NCBI GenBank assembly: GCA_026225155.1
Contig: JAMFSG010000372.1
Coordinates: 1-5,592, forward strand
Source: Verrucomicrobiota bacterium
Lineage (GTDB): Bacteria > Verrucomicrobiota > Verrucomicrobiia > Limisphaerales > UBA11358
Direction: 5' to 3'
Length of the DNA: 5,592 nucleotides
Positions 5,082 to 5,592 of this stretch are shown piece by piece (within the stretch, counting starts at the first letter, position 1; each line of letters starts with the position of its first letter). The notes under the pieces were generated by a model. It was not told the origin of the DNA and did no database searches. It saw nothing but the letters and a program-made list of their open reading frames with translations. A program made the translations under genes and the position numbers.

Positions 5082-5592
5082 ATGCCAACCTTTGCTTATA
5101 CTGCGCGCGAAACGGCTTCAGGCCGCGAAATCCGCAACACTGTTGATGCACTTTCGGAACAATCGGCCATCGCCGCGTTGCTCAACCGCAATTTGCTCGT
5201 CGTCGAGATCCGCGAAAAGATCGCCAAAAAAGGCCAGACGAAAGGCGGCAAGGTTTCGAACGCCGACTTGGTGGTGTTCACGCGCCAACTGGCGACGATG
5301 ATTGATGCCGGTATCGCCATCGTGCAGTCTTTGCAGGCTCTGGCCGAGCAGACACCGAACAAGATCATGCGTGATACCGTTCGCGATGTTTGCGCACGGG
5401 TCGAAAGCGGCGAGAGTTTTTCCGAGGCGCTGACGAAACATCCCAAAGCTTTCAACCGGCTTTATGTCGCGATGGTCGGTGCGGGTGAAAAAGGCGGGTT
5501 GCTGGCGGAAATCATGGCGCGTTTGGCGACCTATCTCGAAAATACCGAGCGTCTCCGCAAAAAAGTGAAGACGGCACTGATGTATCCGACGG
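5082..5592 (+). CDS. pilC: PilC/GspF-family inner-membrane platform protein (partial, 3' end cut by window)
   Basis: Inner-membrane platform protein of a type IV pilus or type II secretion machine, which couples the assembly ATPase to pilin or pseudopilin movement. Only the first 170 codons, of about 400 expected, are present. The N-terminus MPTFAYTARE followed by a small Gly-containing turn is the standard PilC/GspF opening. The first T2SF cytoplasmic domain begins near residue 66 with FTRQLATMIDAGIAIVQSL and contains the hallmark GAGEKGGLLAEIMARLATYLE around 133-153. The sequence ends at MYPT, just where the first transmembrane helix usually starts. The start is certain, because an in-frame TAA lies at 5076-5078. 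There is no Shine-Dalgarno. The gene begins a unit rather than following pilB or pilT in this window. PilC versus GspF cannot be decided without the downstream genes; the symbol is the more likely choice. Confidence 0.9.
   Translation, partial: MPTFAYTARETASGREIRNTVDALSEQSAIAALLNRNLLVVEIREKIAKKGQTKGGKVSNADLVVFTRQLATMIDAGIAIVQSLQALAEQTPNKIMRDTVRDVCARVESGESFSEALTKHPKAFNRLYVAMVGAGEKGGLLAEIMARLATYLENTERLRKKVKTALMYPT

Noticed and set aside
5096..5455. Minus-strand open frames opposite pilC
   Set aside because: They are antisense to the conserved PilC/GspF N-terminal domain and two such frames overlap each other, as expected for shadows.

Overview
The window is ordinary-looking chromosomal DNA from a Gram-negative (diderm) bacterium. 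It encodes an Mla/MCE-type lipid transporter, an outer-membrane beta-barrel porin ending in phenylalanine, and the start of a PilC/GspF inner-membrane protein. My best guess for the lineage is Verrucomicrobiota, perhaps the Pedosphaera/Limisphaerales side. That rests on the OmpL-like (BBP2) porin, the near absence of Shine-Dalgarno sequences and the style of the intergenic palindromes. It is an inference from general impression; other PVC or Acidobacteria-like groups are possible.

Layout. (1) 9-2490, plus strand: a tight three-gene operon mlaE-mlaF-mlaD. Both junctions are ATGA overlaps, so the permease, ATPase and substrate-binding MCE subunit are probably translationally coupled. (2) 2498-2574: a compact 77-bp palindromic element with perfect 11-bp terminal inverted repeats and two near-identical hairpins in opposite orientation, resembling a REPIN. 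It fills almost the whole gap between two convergent genes. (3) 2575-3462, minus: metF, methylenetetrahydrofolate reductase. (4) 3463-3622: a metF promoter candidate, an 8-bp inverted repeat and a strong intrinsic terminator belonging to the porin. (5) 3623-4720, minus: an OmpL-like porin with signal peptide, strong Shine-Dalgarno and a long structured leader. (6) 4721-5081: a 361-bp divergent intergenic region. It holds the porin leader and promoter, several palindromes, a good sigma-54-type promoter match facing right, and two tiny chained leader ORFs. (7) 5082 to the window end, plus: the first 170 codons of pilC/gspF, cut by the window edge.

How the genes work together: the Mla proteins and the porin both serve the outer envelope, lipid trafficking and small-solute permeation respectively, but nothing shows that they are co-regulated. 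metF is housekeeping one-carbon/methionine metabolism. pilC starts a separate type IV pilus or type II secretion unit. I see no defence system, CRISPR array, insertion sequence, tRNA or rRNA. The features most worth a second look are the REPIN-like element, the sigma-54-like site with chained mini-ORFs before pilC, and the folded porin leader.
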